A stretch of DNA of 64,000 nucleotides from Rhodopirellula sp. SM50 (GCF_002289565.1 NZ_NTFY01000030.1:62001-126000), one strand, 5' to 3'. Counted from the stretch's first letter, positions 33,609-43,664 are shown. Notes: generated from the sequence alone by a model not told the origin. Numbers and translations: made by a program.

Positions 33609-36600
33609 TTGACCTTCAACAAGCAACAGCACATCGACCACATCAGTGTCAATATTTTCGACCTGATTGATTCGATTTGCGGCAATTTTCGGCGGCAATG
33701 GAAGGCGGGGAAGCGACCGAGAATCGAGGAGCTTCTGCGGAAAGTCCCCGAGGATGCCAGCGAGACGCTTTTTCGCAATCTGTTGGCTGTTGAAATCCGA
33801 TACCGGGAACGCACCGGGGACCTTCCTTCGGCAGCAGATTATCTGGCCCGTTTCCCCGACTTTAAACGTGTGATCGGCGACGCATTTCACTATTCGGCAG
33901 CCGTTTCGATCGAGGAACAGATCAGCACCTCGATCGAAGCCTCAGGAGACATGCCCGATACGGTCGATTCGCCGGCGGCCAACCGGATCGGGGACTATGA
34001 ATTGCTGCGCGAACTCGGCCGCGGCGGCTTTGGCGTGGTCTTCGAGGCGGTGCAGATCCAGCAGAGAAACCGAGTCGCGCTCAAGACTCTGCCCACCGGC
34101 AGCGACGGTCAAGTGGTCAACCCGGAACGGCTGTCTCGATTTCGCAGGGAGTTTCGAAGCCTGTCCGAAATCAATCACCCCAACCTGGTCGGAATGCAGA
34201 CGCTGGAAGTCGACGGCGGCCAGTGGTTTTTCACGATGGATTTGGTCGAGGGCGTTGATTTCCTTTCCTACGTCAGACCCGATGGAACGCTTGACGAGGG
34301 TCGCCTGCGGCATTCGATCAAGCAGCTGGTGCACGGCATTATCGCCTTGCATGACCGACAAGTCCTGCACCGCGACCTGAAACCATCCAACGTGATGGTC
34401 GATCGCGACGGCCGGGTCGTGATTCTCGATTTTGGGTTGATCGCTGAACTGGAGCAACGCACCGATGAGACCGCGAGCGCGCATTCGCGTCACTTCGCCG
34501 GAACACCACGCTATGCTGCGCCGGAGCAAGCGTTGGGGCAACGCTCAACGGCGACCGACTGGTACGCGTTCGGGACAATGCTCTACGAGGCGCTGACCGG
34601 TGAGACGCCGTTCCGGGGAACCCAGGCCGAATTGCTGATCCGCAAGCAGAACGTTGACGCGCCTCCGCTTTCCGGCCGGCTGGACCTGCCGCTGGACCTG
34701 GCGAACCTTGTCGATGGTTTGCTGCACCGCGACCCGCGGAAGCGGCCCGAAACCGAGGCGATTGCGATCGCCCTATCAATCGAATTCGACTCGACGAGCC
34801 ACGGGAGCAGTGACTCGCAGCTGGAGCCATCAGAAAACGATTGGGCGGAGGGTAAGTCGGAGCCATCCTTGATCGGCAGGGGACAGCAATTGACTCAGCT
34901 GGAATCGGCCAAAACAGAATTGCTGGAGCGGCGAACGCCGCTGGCGGTGTGGCTGACGGGGCTTAGTGGTGAAGGAAAATCGACGCTGGCCGAGAGCTTT
35001 CTGCGGCCATTGAGACGCGGCCAGGCAATGCTAGTCCTGTCGGGGCGTTGCTACGACCGAGAAATGGTTCCGTTCAAAGTCATCGACAGTCAAATCGATT
35101 CGCTCGTCAAATACCTGAGTTCCCTGTCGGAACCCGAGCTCGAGAGTCTTCTGCCACGGGACATCGAGAAACTCGCACAGCTGTTTCCGATTCTTCGACG
35201 TGTGGAGCCCATCGATCAACGCTGCCGCCGAGCAAAAAGGGGAAGCGATGAGCAGCAACTCCGCAATCTGGCGTTCGCCGCGCTGAAGGATCTTCTGCAT
35301 GCGATCGGACACTCCAGGCCGATCGTGATGTTCGTCGATGACCTTCAGTGGGGAGATCGCGACAGCGCTGAAATACTCGGTAAGTTACTCGCACCACCGA
35401 TGCCGCCTGCGGTGCTCTTGCTGGGATCGTTCCGCAGCGACGAGATGGTTGACAGCCCATTCTTGAGGGAATGGAACAGCGTCATGGATGCGCAACCCAA
35501 CCTGATCTCGATTCGCCAAATCCCGATCGCGGCGCTGACTCGCGCTGAATGCACCGAGATTCTTCGGCGTCGCTTCAAGGAAGCCTACGCGATCCTCGAG
35601 CCGCAAGTGGATGAACTCTATGCGAATTGCAGGGGAAACCCGTACCTGCTGGAACAACTGATCGAAGGCTTCAATCCTGAGACGGGCGAGATCCGTTCGC
35701 GCTCGTTGTCCGAGATCATCGGCAATCGACTGGCACGTTGCCCGGAGGGTGCTTCCGAACTGCTCCATGCCATCGCCGTTGGGGGCAAGGCCGTCTCGCC
35801 GCAGGAAGTGATGCGAGTCGCCGGGTACACGAACAGCGGATTGGCGACGTTGACGCACATGCGGAGCGAGCGGCTCGTCCGTCTGGTCGACTCCCAACGG
35901 GAACAACTCGTCGACACCTATCACGACAAAATCCGGGAGCTCACCCTGGAGTCGATGGGCGAAGATCGGCGGATCGGCCTACACCGGACTTACGCGGAAA
36001 CGATTGAAACGCAATCTCGAGAATCGGAAAGTCAAAAACAGCACAGCGATCGCCCCCCGGTCCATTCTCGTGCGTTCGATCTGGCTCACCATTTCGAACA
36101 AGCACAGGACCCCCGAGCGTTCCAATACCTGATGCAGGCCGGCCAAGCAGCACTCGAAACCTATGCGATGGATGCCGCCGCAGAATACCTGCGTCGCGCG
36201 GAGCGTCTGCGGCCCGCTAACACAAGCGTCGAAAGCGATTACCGATTGCAGATGATGCTGGGGAGGGCGTTGTTCGGTTCAAACTCAGTCGAATCCAGTC
36301 TCGACCACTTGCATCAGGCAGCGACTCTCGCAACGTCACCCGTGGACCAAGCCCAAGCACGGTATCTGCTTGCCGAGGCACGGTGGCGACTGGGGGAATA
36401 TCAAGAGTCATTGAACGTCAGTCGTCTTGCCTTTGCCGCACTGGGAGAAAAACTGCCACGATCCATGCTGGGAGGTCTGCTGAGAACGAATGCTGCTCTG
36501 ATTCGGTTTCACCTGATGCCGGCCGAGCTACCGTTGACTTCGCAGGAATCCCGACGCAAGTTGGCCACAGCCGCTGAGCTTTACGTCAAATACGGTCACA

Positions 36601-37760
36601 TGTCGATGCATTTCGATATCATTTCATACATGTACACAATGCTACGTTCTTGTGTCCTCGCCCGTCGACTAAAGGATCCGACAGCCATAACGCTTTCGTA
36701 TGGCGGCTACTCTCACTTTGCGGGGGTATGCGGTTTTTGGTGGTTGGCGCAGCGATTGTCAGCTGTGGTTCAAAACAACGTTCACGGCCTTTCGGATGAT
36801 CACAAAGCACACACAGTCCTTCAAAAGGCATGTGTTTGCTATTACTCAGGCCAATTAGGCGAAGCATTGCCTTTGCTGATTGATGCGGAGTTTTTGTTTT
36901 CAAGATCCTCCAATTTGCGATGGTCACTCGCGGTCCACTTTCAGCGCCACCTTTGGTCCGTCAGAGGAAATGCAAACGAAATCATTCGATCTGCCGACCG
37001 CGAGGTGGAGATTGGCAGACGAACCGGCGATGCCCTTGTAATCGCGTGGGGCTTGTACGGATTGGCAGACGGCCGATCACGAGCAGGTGATTGTGAAGGA
37101 GCTTTGCGAGACGCTGAAGAGGCGATTCGGATACTGGAGGGTTGTCATGCTTCATCGACGATCCCAATTGCCTACCTTGAGCGTGGGAGAGCATTGTTGC
37201 AGGACTCGGATTTTCTTGGGGCTCGCAAACCGCTCGCGAAGTCGATTCGATTGCTTCCGCCGACGCGGGTCATGGAGATCACTGTCCCTGCGTTTCCGCT
37301 GTATGTGGAGGCTGTGTTGGGAACACAATGGGTGAAACAAGATCGCCGCGCCGTGTCCTCACGAGATCGTCGCTATGCGACTTGTTCCGCGTTGATGGCG
37401 CGACTCAGCGGTCGAGTCTTTCCCAATAACCGCCCCCACTCGCATCGCGTGACCGGTCGATTACTGGCGAGCAAGGGACGCGTCAAGCGAGCGATCAAGG
37501 CGTTCAACAAGGCGATCGCCGCGGCCACCAAGATCGGTGCCGAATACGAACACGCCCGCGCCCTGATCGACAAATCGATGCTGGAGCATCCCGATGCAAG
37601 CACGGATCGCGAGCGTGGTTTGAAGATCCTCGCGCAACTCGGTTGCGTCCTTCCCGATGCCGAACTGGAGTACCTGGGCGTGGATCGGGAGCGACACCAT
37701 GCGGAGGCAAGATCCGCCCGCGAACGTGCCGACGCGCCCCACGACAGATCTCCAGCCTGA
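33609..37760 (+). CDS. giant Ser/Thr kinase - AAA ATPase - TPR-like regulatory protein
   Basis: A signalling protein of about 1383 residues. The N-terminal ~120 residues resemble the planctomycete kinase leader region (FRRQWKAGKRPRIEELL, LLAVEIRYRERTG). A Hanks kinase follows: LGRGGFGVVFEA, VALKTL, HRDLKPSNVM, LDFGLIAE and GTPRYAAPEQ. Then a STAND/AAA_16-type ATPase has LIGRGQQL, Walker A TGLSGEGKSTLAES and Walker B IVMFVDDLQWGDRD. The last ~500 residues are helical repeats of TPR type (ARYLLAEARWRLGEYQESL, LYGLADGRSRAGDCEGAL). The layout parallels PknK-like multidomain regulators. TTG 33609 has GGAG upstream; the frame opens at 33429. The region 36480-36900 has lower GC than the rest. Confidence 0.87.
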   Translation: MTFNKQQHIDHISVNIFDLIDSICGNFRRQWKAGKRPRIEELLRKVPEDASETLFRNLLAVEIRYRERTGDLPSAADYLARFPDFKRVIGDAFHYSAAVSIEEQISTSIEASGDMPDTVDSPAANRIGDYELLRELGRGGFGVVFEAVQIQQRNRVALKTLPTGSDGQVVNPERLSRFRREFRSLSEINHPNLVGMQTLEVDGGQWFFTMDLVEGVDFLSYVRPDGTLDEGRLRHSIKQLVHGIIALHDRQVLHRDLKPSNVMVDRDGRVVILDFGLIAELEQRTDETASAHSRHFAGTPRYAAPEQALGQRSTATDWYAFGTMLYEALTGETPFRGTQAELLIRKQNVDAPPLSGRLDLPLDLANLVDGLLHRDPRKRPETEAIAIALSIEFDSTSHGSSDSQLEPSENDWAEGKSEPSLIGRGQQLTQLESAKTELLERRTPLAVWLTGLSGEGKSTLAESFLRPLRRGQAMLVLSGRCYDREMVPFKVIDSQIDSLVKYLSSLSEPELESLLPRDIEKLAQLFPILRRVEPIDQRCRRAKRGSDEQQLRNLAFAALKDLLHAIGHSRPIVMFVDDLQWGDRDSAEILGKLLAPPMPPAVLLLGSFRSDEMVDSPFLREWNSVMDAQPNLISIRQIPIAALTRAECTEILRRRFKEAYAILEPQVDELYANCRGNPYLLEQLIEGFNPETGEIRSRSLSEIIGNRLARCPEGASELLHAIAVGGKAVSPQEVMRVAGYTNSGLATLTHMRSERLVRLVDSQREQLVDTYHDKIRELTLESMGEDRRIGLHRTYAETIETQSRESESQKQHSDRPPVHSRAFDLAHHFEQAQDPRAFQYLMQAGQAALETYAMDAAAEYLRRAERLRPANTSVESDYRLQMMLGRALFGSNSVESSLDHLHQAATLATSPVDQAQARYLLAEARWRLGEYQESLNVSRLAFAALGEKLPRSMLGGLLRTNAALIRFHLMPAELPLTSQESRRKLATAAELYVKYGHMSMHFDIISYMYTMLRSCVLARRLKDPTAITLSYGGYSHFAGVCGFWWLAQRLSAVVQNNVHGLSDDHKAHTVLQKACVCYYSGQLGEALPLLIDAEFLFSRSSNLRWSLAVHFQRHLWSVRGNANEIIRSADREVEIGRRTGDALVIAWGLYGLADGRSRAGDCEGALRDAEEAIRILEGCHASSTIPIAYLERGRALLQDSDFLGARKPLAKSIRLLPPTRVMEITVPAFPLYVEAVLGTQWVKQDRRAVSSRDRRYATCSALMARLSGRVFPNNRPHSHRVTGRLLASKGRVKRAIKAFNKAIAAATKIGAEYEHARALIDKSMLEHPDASTDRERGLKILAQLGCVLPDAELEYLGVDRERHHAEARSARERADAPHDRSPA

Positions 37761-37841
37761 CTTTGAGTGAAATGTCGCGACTCCCAAAGTCGCTATCGCC
37801 GCAGATCAAGGGTGCAGCTCGCGGTTTGCCATCTTACTATC

Positions 37842-37914
37842 CCAGCGGGAAGCGTAAGCGAGCGGCCCGTGCTGCGGCGTCTCCGACTCGCCGCTCGCTG
37901 ACGCGTCCCGCTGG
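37842..37914. repeat. family E palindromic repeat
   Basis: A 73-base palindrome. Left CCAGCGGGAAGCGTAAGCGA (37842) pairs with right TCGCTGACGCGTCCCGCTGG (ending 37914), with two mismatched pairs. It lies between convergent genes. A decayed relative is at 25577. Confidence 0.85.
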
Positions 37915-38052
37915 AATGCATCCACTCTCTTGTGATCGACACTTCAGATCAACCATCGAAGTGGAACGCTATTCGATCTACGTTTCGACGATGTGCAATG
38001 CAACGAACAGGACAGAAGTGATCGTCGACGAATCCACGACTGCCCGCGACGA

Positions 38053-39108
38053 CTAGGGAAGCTGGACGATCTCACGTCCCATCACGGTGGAGAGAGCACG
38101 ATAGAGTTTCATGTCGATCGACTCGGTGAAGAACTGAACGCTTCCGTCGCAAAAGCCAAAGTTTGCTCCGCCCACATGATAGCTTCGAAAATTGCTGAGC
38201 CGGTGCGGTCCGCCCTGCCAACTGGGTGTCTGGTTGGTCATATCGGCGACATCGTAGTAAGAGTCGGTGACCGGGGATTTGTTCAGCGGTTCGACGGTAC
38301 TTCCGTAGCCCCCGGCGTAACGCATTCCTTGGTCAAAAAAAACCGACGGAGTTGCACCACCGATCAGCCAACTGTGCACGGTATTGGTGTCCGCCAGCGG
38401 TTGATCGGCGGGAATGATCGGCGTCGTGCAACCGATTCCCTCACACAGCGGAAAACCCGATGCCGCTTCACCGATGGCAAAGGTGTGTGAGAGTCCGTCC
38501 AGAATCTGTTTGAACGGCGTTTCCGACTGGAATCCGAAGACACCGGTATGGAGCGTGTGCTTCCTCGGATTCATGCCGGCGGTGTAGGTGACCGCATCAC
38601 TGTAACCGGCGCTCATCGCGTACGAGTTGCTTCCGAACCATTCGCCACAGGGCAGGTTCATCACCGAAATGAACGGGTGGGTGTGCCGCTGGTCGGTGAT
38701 GTCCGAAGGGCACAGCAGCACAGGCAACACGAGTTCGGCTAGTTTCGGCTTGACCAGGTACCACGGCACGGCGGGATCGATCTTTTCGGCGGTGGCGTCT
38801 TGTTCCAGATGGGGCAGAATCGATGTCCAAGCCCCTCCCACACCATCGACCGGACCACGATCTTTGGCGAATCGCGAGCCCGACGGCAGTCGTTTGAATT
38901 GGGCGTGGTAGTTTTGAAACGCGAGGCATTGCTGTTTGACGTTGTTCTGACACGACATCCGCCGGGCCGCCTCACGGGCGGCTTGAACCGCCGGCAGCAA
39001 CAACCCCACCAAGATCCCGATAATGGCGATCACCACCAGCAACTCAACCAGGGTAAATCCATTGGCGGATCTGCCCGCCCTTTCTTGATGCATCATGGTC
39101 ACGGCCAT
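38053..39108 (-). CDS. DUF1559 domain, prepilin-like protein
   Basis: A planctomycete-abundant secreted protein of 351 residues. It starts with a type IV pilin-like leader, NGFTLVELLVVIAIIGILVG, where peptidase would cut after the glycine and methylate the phenylalanine. LLPAVQAAREAARRMSCQNN then marks the DUF1559 (SBP_bac_10) family, and the C-terminal HVGGANFGFCDGSVQF is the usual closing motif. The role of the family is not established; pseudopilin or surface layer functions have been considered. It is divergent from an ECF sigma gene across a 470-base gap that carries a tandem repeat. Confidence 0.95.
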   Translation of the reverse strand: MAVTMMHQERAGRSANGFTLVELLVVIAIIGILVGLLLPAVQAAREAARRMSCQNNVKQQCLAFQNYHAQFKRLPSGSRFAKDRGPVDGVGGAWTSILPHLEQDATAEKIDPAVPWYLVKPKLAELVLPVLLCPSDITDQRHTHPFISVMNLPCGEWFGSNSYAMSAGYSDAVTYTAGMNPRKHTLHTGVFGFQSETPFKQILDGLSHTFAIGEAASGFPLCEGIGCTTPIIPADQPLADTNTVHSWLIGGATPSVFFDQGMRYAGGYGSTVEPLNKSPVTDSYYDVADMTNQTPSWQGGPHRLSNFRSYHVGGANFGFCDGSVQFFTESIDMKLYRALSTVMGREIVQLP

Positions 39109-39577
39109 CTTCCCCTGTTGAGATTGTCTGTTTCCCCAACCAGCGTTTCAGCCAGTGTTTGATTCAGCCAGTGTTTGATTCAGCCAGTGTTTGATTTGGC
39201 CGAAACAGACCGCCCACGTTGCGCGTGTACGTGAACGGCCGTTGACCGGCAAACGCACGAAAAACCGCCGATGCACCAACGAAATCGCATGCACGCGAAT
39301 GGTTGAGGGCAAACGTCCGGTGAACGTTCTTATCCGAATCGGACCTGCCCCGGATCAACCCGTGCAACAACAGCATCAGCCGTCCCTGCACTCCCACAAA
39401 CGTAGAGCTGTATCGCACCACAACTTTTTCTGTCTCAGATTTCTCAGAATTGTTCATCGGTGAAACGAAGTGCACACTTACAGAGTTGTATGGGCTTCTT
39501 AAAGCTGATACTGTTTTGCCTGGGCGGAGAAACCGTTGCATCTTTTTTGGTCGGATTCCTCTTTCTCAAGCGGCCCT
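39109..39577. other. divergent regulatory gap with tandem repeat
   Basis: A 469-base gap between DUF1559 (minus) and the ECF sigma factor (plus). The only clear structure is the 16-base tandem repeat at 39149-39196. The rest has no convincing gene. Both promoters must lie here. Confidence 0.5.
39149..39196. repeat. 16-base tandem repeat, three perfect units
   Basis: CAGCCAGTGTTTGATT occurs three times head to tail (39149, 39165, 39181), preceded by a partial CCAGCGTTT. The array is 40 to 90 bases upstream of the DUF1559 start codon, in its leader or promoter. Confidence 0.95.
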
Positions 39578-40159
39578 ATGACCGAACAGGCGAGGTTTCG
39601 GCGGTTGGCGGATGATGCTCGTGGCGGCTGCCAAGATTCGCTCGGTCAGCTACTTCAGCAGGTCCGCCCGTATCTGCTCAGTGTGGCGAATGATCTGGTG
39701 GACAGCCAAATTCGACCGAAATGCAGCGGGTCAGATCTGGTCCAGGACGCGACCCTCAAGGCCGCTCGGAACTTCAAGGACTTCCAAGGCACCTGCGAGC
39801 TGGAACTCGTCCGCTGGCTCGTCGCGATCCTGAAACATCGAATGGTGGATGTGCATCGCAGCTATGTCACCTCGACAAAACGCCGGCTCGCGAACGAGCA
39901 ACCGATCCAGCGGGCAGAGCAACTTGAGGCCCGGGTTTCGTCCGAAGGCCCCTTTCAGGAGCAACGTATCGAACGTTTGCTGGCGCACATCGATCGCCTG
40001 CCGGCCGATGCTCGCATGCTGGTGCTGCTGCGTCACGAACAGGGGCTGTCGTTCGCAGAAATCGGCAACCGCATGGGCATCTCTCACGAAGCAGCCCGCA
40101 AACGTTGGCAAAAATCACTTCGGCAGCTCAAACACAGCCTTTCCGAAGACATCGAGTAA
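39578..40159 (+). CDS. ECF sigma-70 family RNA polymerase sigma factor
   Basis: Extracytoplasmic-function sigma factor of 193 residues. Region 2 is VRPYLLSVANDLVDSQIRPKC followed by SDLVQDATLKAARNFKDF. Region 4 is LPADARMLVLLRHEQGLSFA with the helix-turn-helix IGNRMGISHEAARKRWQKSL. No anti-sigma factor is adjacent. Instead a Ser/Thr kinase with WD40 repeats begins eight bases after the stop, the arrangement described for planctomycete kinase-linked ECF groups. ATG 39578 (MTEQARFRRL) is chosen over TTG 39536. The kinase probably regulates the sigma factor by phosphorylation, which is inference from context. Confidence 0.9.
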   Translation: MTEQARFRRLADDARGGCQDSLGQLLQQVRPYLLSVANDLVDSQIRPKCSGSDLVQDATLKAARNFKDFQGTCELELVRWLVAILKHRMVDVHRSYVTSTKRRLANEQPIQRAEQLEARVSSEGPFQEQRIERLLAHIDRLPADARMLVLLRHEQGLSFAEIGNRMGISHEAARKRWQKSLRQLKHSLSEDIE

Positions 40160-40167
40160 TCTGCTCC

Positions 40168-43100
40168 ATGCACGACGGTGACATTGATCCCAAAGCTTCC
40201 ATCAGCCGCAGTTCCCCGTCGCCACCGTCGGGTAACCCGTCGGAGCAAATCGGTGCCGGATCATCCCTGTTTGAGACACTCCAGTTGCTCGACGAGGCGT
40301 TTCCGAGGAGATCGGAAATGGCCGACAATACCTCACTACACAATGCGCTTGCGATCTTCGACGCCGGTGAAGGGGCATTTCGACTGGGGCGATTCACTCT
40401 GCTCCATCGCGTCGGCGAGGGGGCCTTTTCTTCCGTTTACCTGGCCCAAGACGAACTGCTGCGGCGGCGTGTCGCGCTCAAGATTCCCAAACCGCATGTG
40501 CTGCTGTCGGACGCTTTGCTGAACCGTTTTTTGGGCGAAGCTCAAGCGGTGTCACGGTTGCACCATCCGCACATCGTGCCGATTTTGGACGCCAAGGCAG
40601 ACGGGCTGGAATACTTCATCGCCCGCGAGTATTGCGACGGTCCGAGTCTGCGCGAGTGGCTCAACGGACGAAAAACGCCGATGGATCCGGGCACCGCCAC
40701 ACGCATCGTCGCGCAGCTCGCCGATGCCGTTCATCATGCCAACCAGCAGGGCATCCTGCATCGCGACATCAAACCGTCGAATATTTTGCTGCAGAGCAGC
40801 GAACAAGCCGATGACACGTTTCCCTACGTGGTGCAGTTGTCGGACTTCGGATTGGCCAAAGTTTTTGACGCGCAAACAGAATTTGAAACCGCCGTGGGAT
40901 CGATGCTGGGGACGCCGCGATACATGGCTCCCGAACAGCTTCGCGGCAGCAAGGACGTGGGACCTCCTGCGGAAGTCTACTCGCTGGGGGTCACGCTGTA
41001 CGAATTGCTCACCCTGACTGTCCCGTTTCAATCAACGGGCCAAGCCGAATTGATCTCCGAGGTCATGAACGCCGTGCCGGCGTCGGTTCGCCATCGAAAT
41101 CCCGCACTCCCGCGTGATCTAGAAGCAATCACGATGCGGTGTCTCGAAAAGTCGCCGGAAAGCCGCTACCCGAATCCCAAGGAGCTGGCGGAAGATCTGA
41201 AGCGCTACGAAAACGCTGAACCGATTCGTGCGCGGCGTCTTGGCCCCGGGCGTCGAACCTGGCTTTGGGCGAAACGTAATCCACCACAAGCCGCTCTGGT
41301 GACGACGATCGTCCTCGCCTCCATGCTTGTCTACGCGATCCTGATCAGTCGTGATGCGCGGGTTCGCAGCTTGAATGCGTCGCTGAGCCAGTCGCTCGCC
41401 CAGTCCGAAGAAAACCTTCGCGTCACGCAGCAGCTCGCGTACGCCTCGGACATGCGGCTGGCCGGACAGGCCGCTGCCGGCGGCGACATGCGGCAGCTCA
41501 GGTTGCTGGTGGACCGAAATCGGGTTCGTCCTGGTGCGGATCACTTGCATGGTTTTGAGTATCACTTTTTGAAAGGGATGGTGGACATCAGGCATCGTGA
41601 GTTGCACGATAACGCCGGGGCCGTCGCCTGCGTTCGTTATTCGCCCGACGGGCGTCGGGTTGCCTCCGGCGGTGACGATGGTGTTTTGCGAATTTATGAC
41701 GCCCAGACCCTTCAACAGCGGCTCAACCAACCGCTGCCATTCGGCCGACTCAACGGCCTCGCATTCACTCCCCAAGGCGACCGTATCGCGGTTGCAACGG
41801 GCGGTGGTGTCGTTTCCGTTTGCGACGTGGAGACCGGAAACGAGGCCGTCCGTATTACCGCCCACAACGGGCCGGCGACGGACGTGGTCTTCTCGGCCGA
41901 TGGGAAGTGGATCATTTCGTCGGGTGATGACGCCGACCCGGTCATTCGTGTTTGGGATGCTGCAACCGGTGATCGCGTCAGCGAAATCGAGGGGAATGAA
42001 AAACGGATCGACTGCCTGGCGGTCTCCAAGAGCGGCCGGTTTCTCGCATCGGTCGGTCGCGATCGATCGTTGCGACGTTGGGACTTGGACGCAGCGGGAG
42101 CGTACAACGCCCACCCAGTCATTCAGCGTTTTTACCGATTCACCAGTGTCTCCTTCTCGCCGGACGAACGATGGGTGATCGCCGGGTCGTTGACGCAAGG
42201 AGCGTTCGGATTCCCTGTCGATGGGCAGGACGAACTGTTCGTCTCGCCCCACCTGGATGCCGTCGAAGCGGTTGATTTTTCGGACGATGGCCAGTGGGGC
42301 GCTGACGCCGACCGTGCCGGAACCGTGCGTCTTTGGCCGATCCGACCTTCCACAAGTCCCCCGTGGAAGGATGCCGGACGCGATCCGATCGGTTGGTGTG
42401 CCCACGAAGAAAAGATCACGTCACTAGGCTTTTCACCCGACGGCAAAGTAGTGGTGACAGCATCGGTTGCCGGTCGGATTCGCCTTTGGAACATCGCCGA
42501 CCTGACTTCAACGCGAGCGATCCCCTTCGGCCATCGCACGGCGTTCACTTCGGGGGCCCCGATCGACGAGAAGACGTTCGTGACGGTGGAAGTCCCCCAT
42601 GATGCAATTGTCACAAACGGATCCTCGGATCGATCCATGTTTCGCGTTTGGGATTATGCATCGCTGAAGGAAAAACAGCTGCGGGCCGCGGATGGGCATG
42701 TTTCAGCCATCGCGACCAGTCCGGATGGTCGCGACCTTTGGGCCGGATCGCATTCCGGATCGATTCGCAATCTCAGCACGGCAGACCTGTCAGAGCAATT
42801 TCGATTCGACGGCATCAATGCACCGATCGAAGCGTTAAAGATTTCGGGCGATGGGCAGCTTCTCTGCGTGCACACCGATCAGCGACTCGACTGGTTTCAG
42901 TTGCCATCGTTCGACCCGGCAGCGCGACTGCCGACTCGACGGTGCAACGCGATCGCATTGTCAGGTGATGGGCGGTGGCTTGCGATCGCGACAAAACCCG
43001 AAGACACGATCGAAATCTGGGACTTGAAACGCCGCAGCCTGACACACACGCTTCCGCGTTCCAGGGGACCGGTGAAGAGCATGCGTTTCAGTCCCGATGA

Positions 43101-43443
43101 CACGATCCTTGCCGCCGGAGATGACGGCCGCCAAATCAGGTTGTGGGACGTCGAAACCGGAGCGTTGATGTCGGAATGGTCGGGTGATAGCAGCGGACTG
43201 AATGATTTGCAATTTCACCCCGACGGACAGCGATTGTTTAGCTTGGCCATCAACGGCGCGATCCGAATCTGGCACCTGAGCACGAACCGACAATTGCTGC
43301 AGCTACGGCAGGCGTCCCCAAACGAAATGGTCGCTCGAAATAGTCTGTTGATCTCGCCGGATGGGTCCAAGGCATTCGTCTGGCTTTTCCCCAACGATGC
43401 GTTTGTCTACGATTCCAAGCAAACCTCAACGACCCGAAATTAG
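40168..43443 (+). CDS. Ser/Thr protein kinase with WD40 repeats
   Basis: A membrane-anchored kinase of 1091 residues. The catalytic domain (about 73-350) has VGEGAFSSVYLA, VALKIPKP, HRDIKPSNIL (from 198), LSDFGLAKVF and GTPRYMAPEQL, so it should be active. A single membrane helix follows near 375 (AALVTTIVLASMLVYAILI) and a coiled segment. From about residue 470 to the end are WD40 repeats, for example AVACVRYSPDGRRVASGGDD, DVVFSADGKWIISSGDDAD and SMRFSPDDTILAAGDDG. The propeller would lie outside the membrane and may sense a ligand. It starts eight bases after the ECF sigma gene and is surely co-transcribed. Confidence 0.93.
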   Translation: MHDGDIDPKASISRSSPSPPSGNPSEQIGAGSSLFETLQLLDEAFPRRSEMADNTSLHNALAIFDAGEGAFRLGRFTLLHRVGEGAFSSVYLAQDELLRRRVALKIPKPHVLLSDALLNRFLGEAQAVSRLHHPHIVPILDAKADGLEYFIAREYCDGPSLREWLNGRKTPMDPGTATRIVAQLADAVHHANQQGILHRDIKPSNILLQSSEQADDTFPYVVQLSDFGLAKVFDAQTEFETAVGSMLGTPRYMAPEQLRGSKDVGPPAEVYSLGVTLYELLTLTVPFQSTGQAELISEVMNAVPASVRHRNPALPRDLEAITMRCLEKSPESRYPNPKELAEDLKRYENAEPIRARRLGPGRRTWLWAKRNPPQAALVTTIVLASMLVYAILISRDARVRSLNASLSQSLAQSEENLRVTQQLAYASDMRLAGQAAAGGDMRQLRLLVDRNRVRPGADHLHGFEYHFLKGMVDIRHRELHDNAGAVACVRYSPDGRRVASGGDDGVLRIYDAQTLQQRLNQPLPFGRLNGLAFTPQGDRIAVATGGGVVSVCDVETGNEAVRITAHNGPATDVVFSADGKWIISSGDDADPVIRVWDAATGDRVSEIEGNEKRIDCLAVSKSGRFLASVGRDRSLRRWDLDAAGAYNAHPVIQRFYRFTSVSFSPDERWVIAGSLTQGAFGFPVDGQDELFVSPHLDAVEAVDFSDDGQWGADADRAGTVRLWPIRPSTSPPWKDAGRDPIGWCAHEEKITSLGFSPDGKVVVTASVAGRIRLWNIADLTSTRAIPFGHRTAFTSGAPIDEKTFVTVEVPHDAIVTNGSSDRSMFRVWDYASLKEKQLRAADGHVSAIATSPDGRDLWAGSHSGSIRNLSTADLSEQFRFDGINAPIEALKISGDGQLLCVHTDQRLDWFQLPSFDPAARLPTRRCNAIALSGDGRWLAIATKPEDTIEIWDLKRRSLTHTLPRSRGPVKSMRFSPDDTILAAGDDGRQIRLWDVETGALMSEWSGDSSGLNDLQFHPDGQRLFSLAINGAIRIWHLSTNRQLLQLRQASPNEMVARNSLLISPDGSKAFVWLFPNDAFVYDSKQTSTTRN

Positions 43444-43664
43444 ACCCCCCAAAAGGGCGAGGTCTCCTTGTTTCCTGCGCGCCGGGGCAAAGCTGGGTTC
43501 AGACCGTCGTTGCGCCGCGCCGGCATCAGGCAAAACGATGGGGGCGAGACGATTGCAGCCTGAGATCGCTCTGCTCCAAATTGTGTTGCCACTCTTTCCC
43601 AGATCGGCTGATGGAATTGGGTAAGAGGATTCTGCAGGCAAGACCATCAACCCACCGACCGCAT

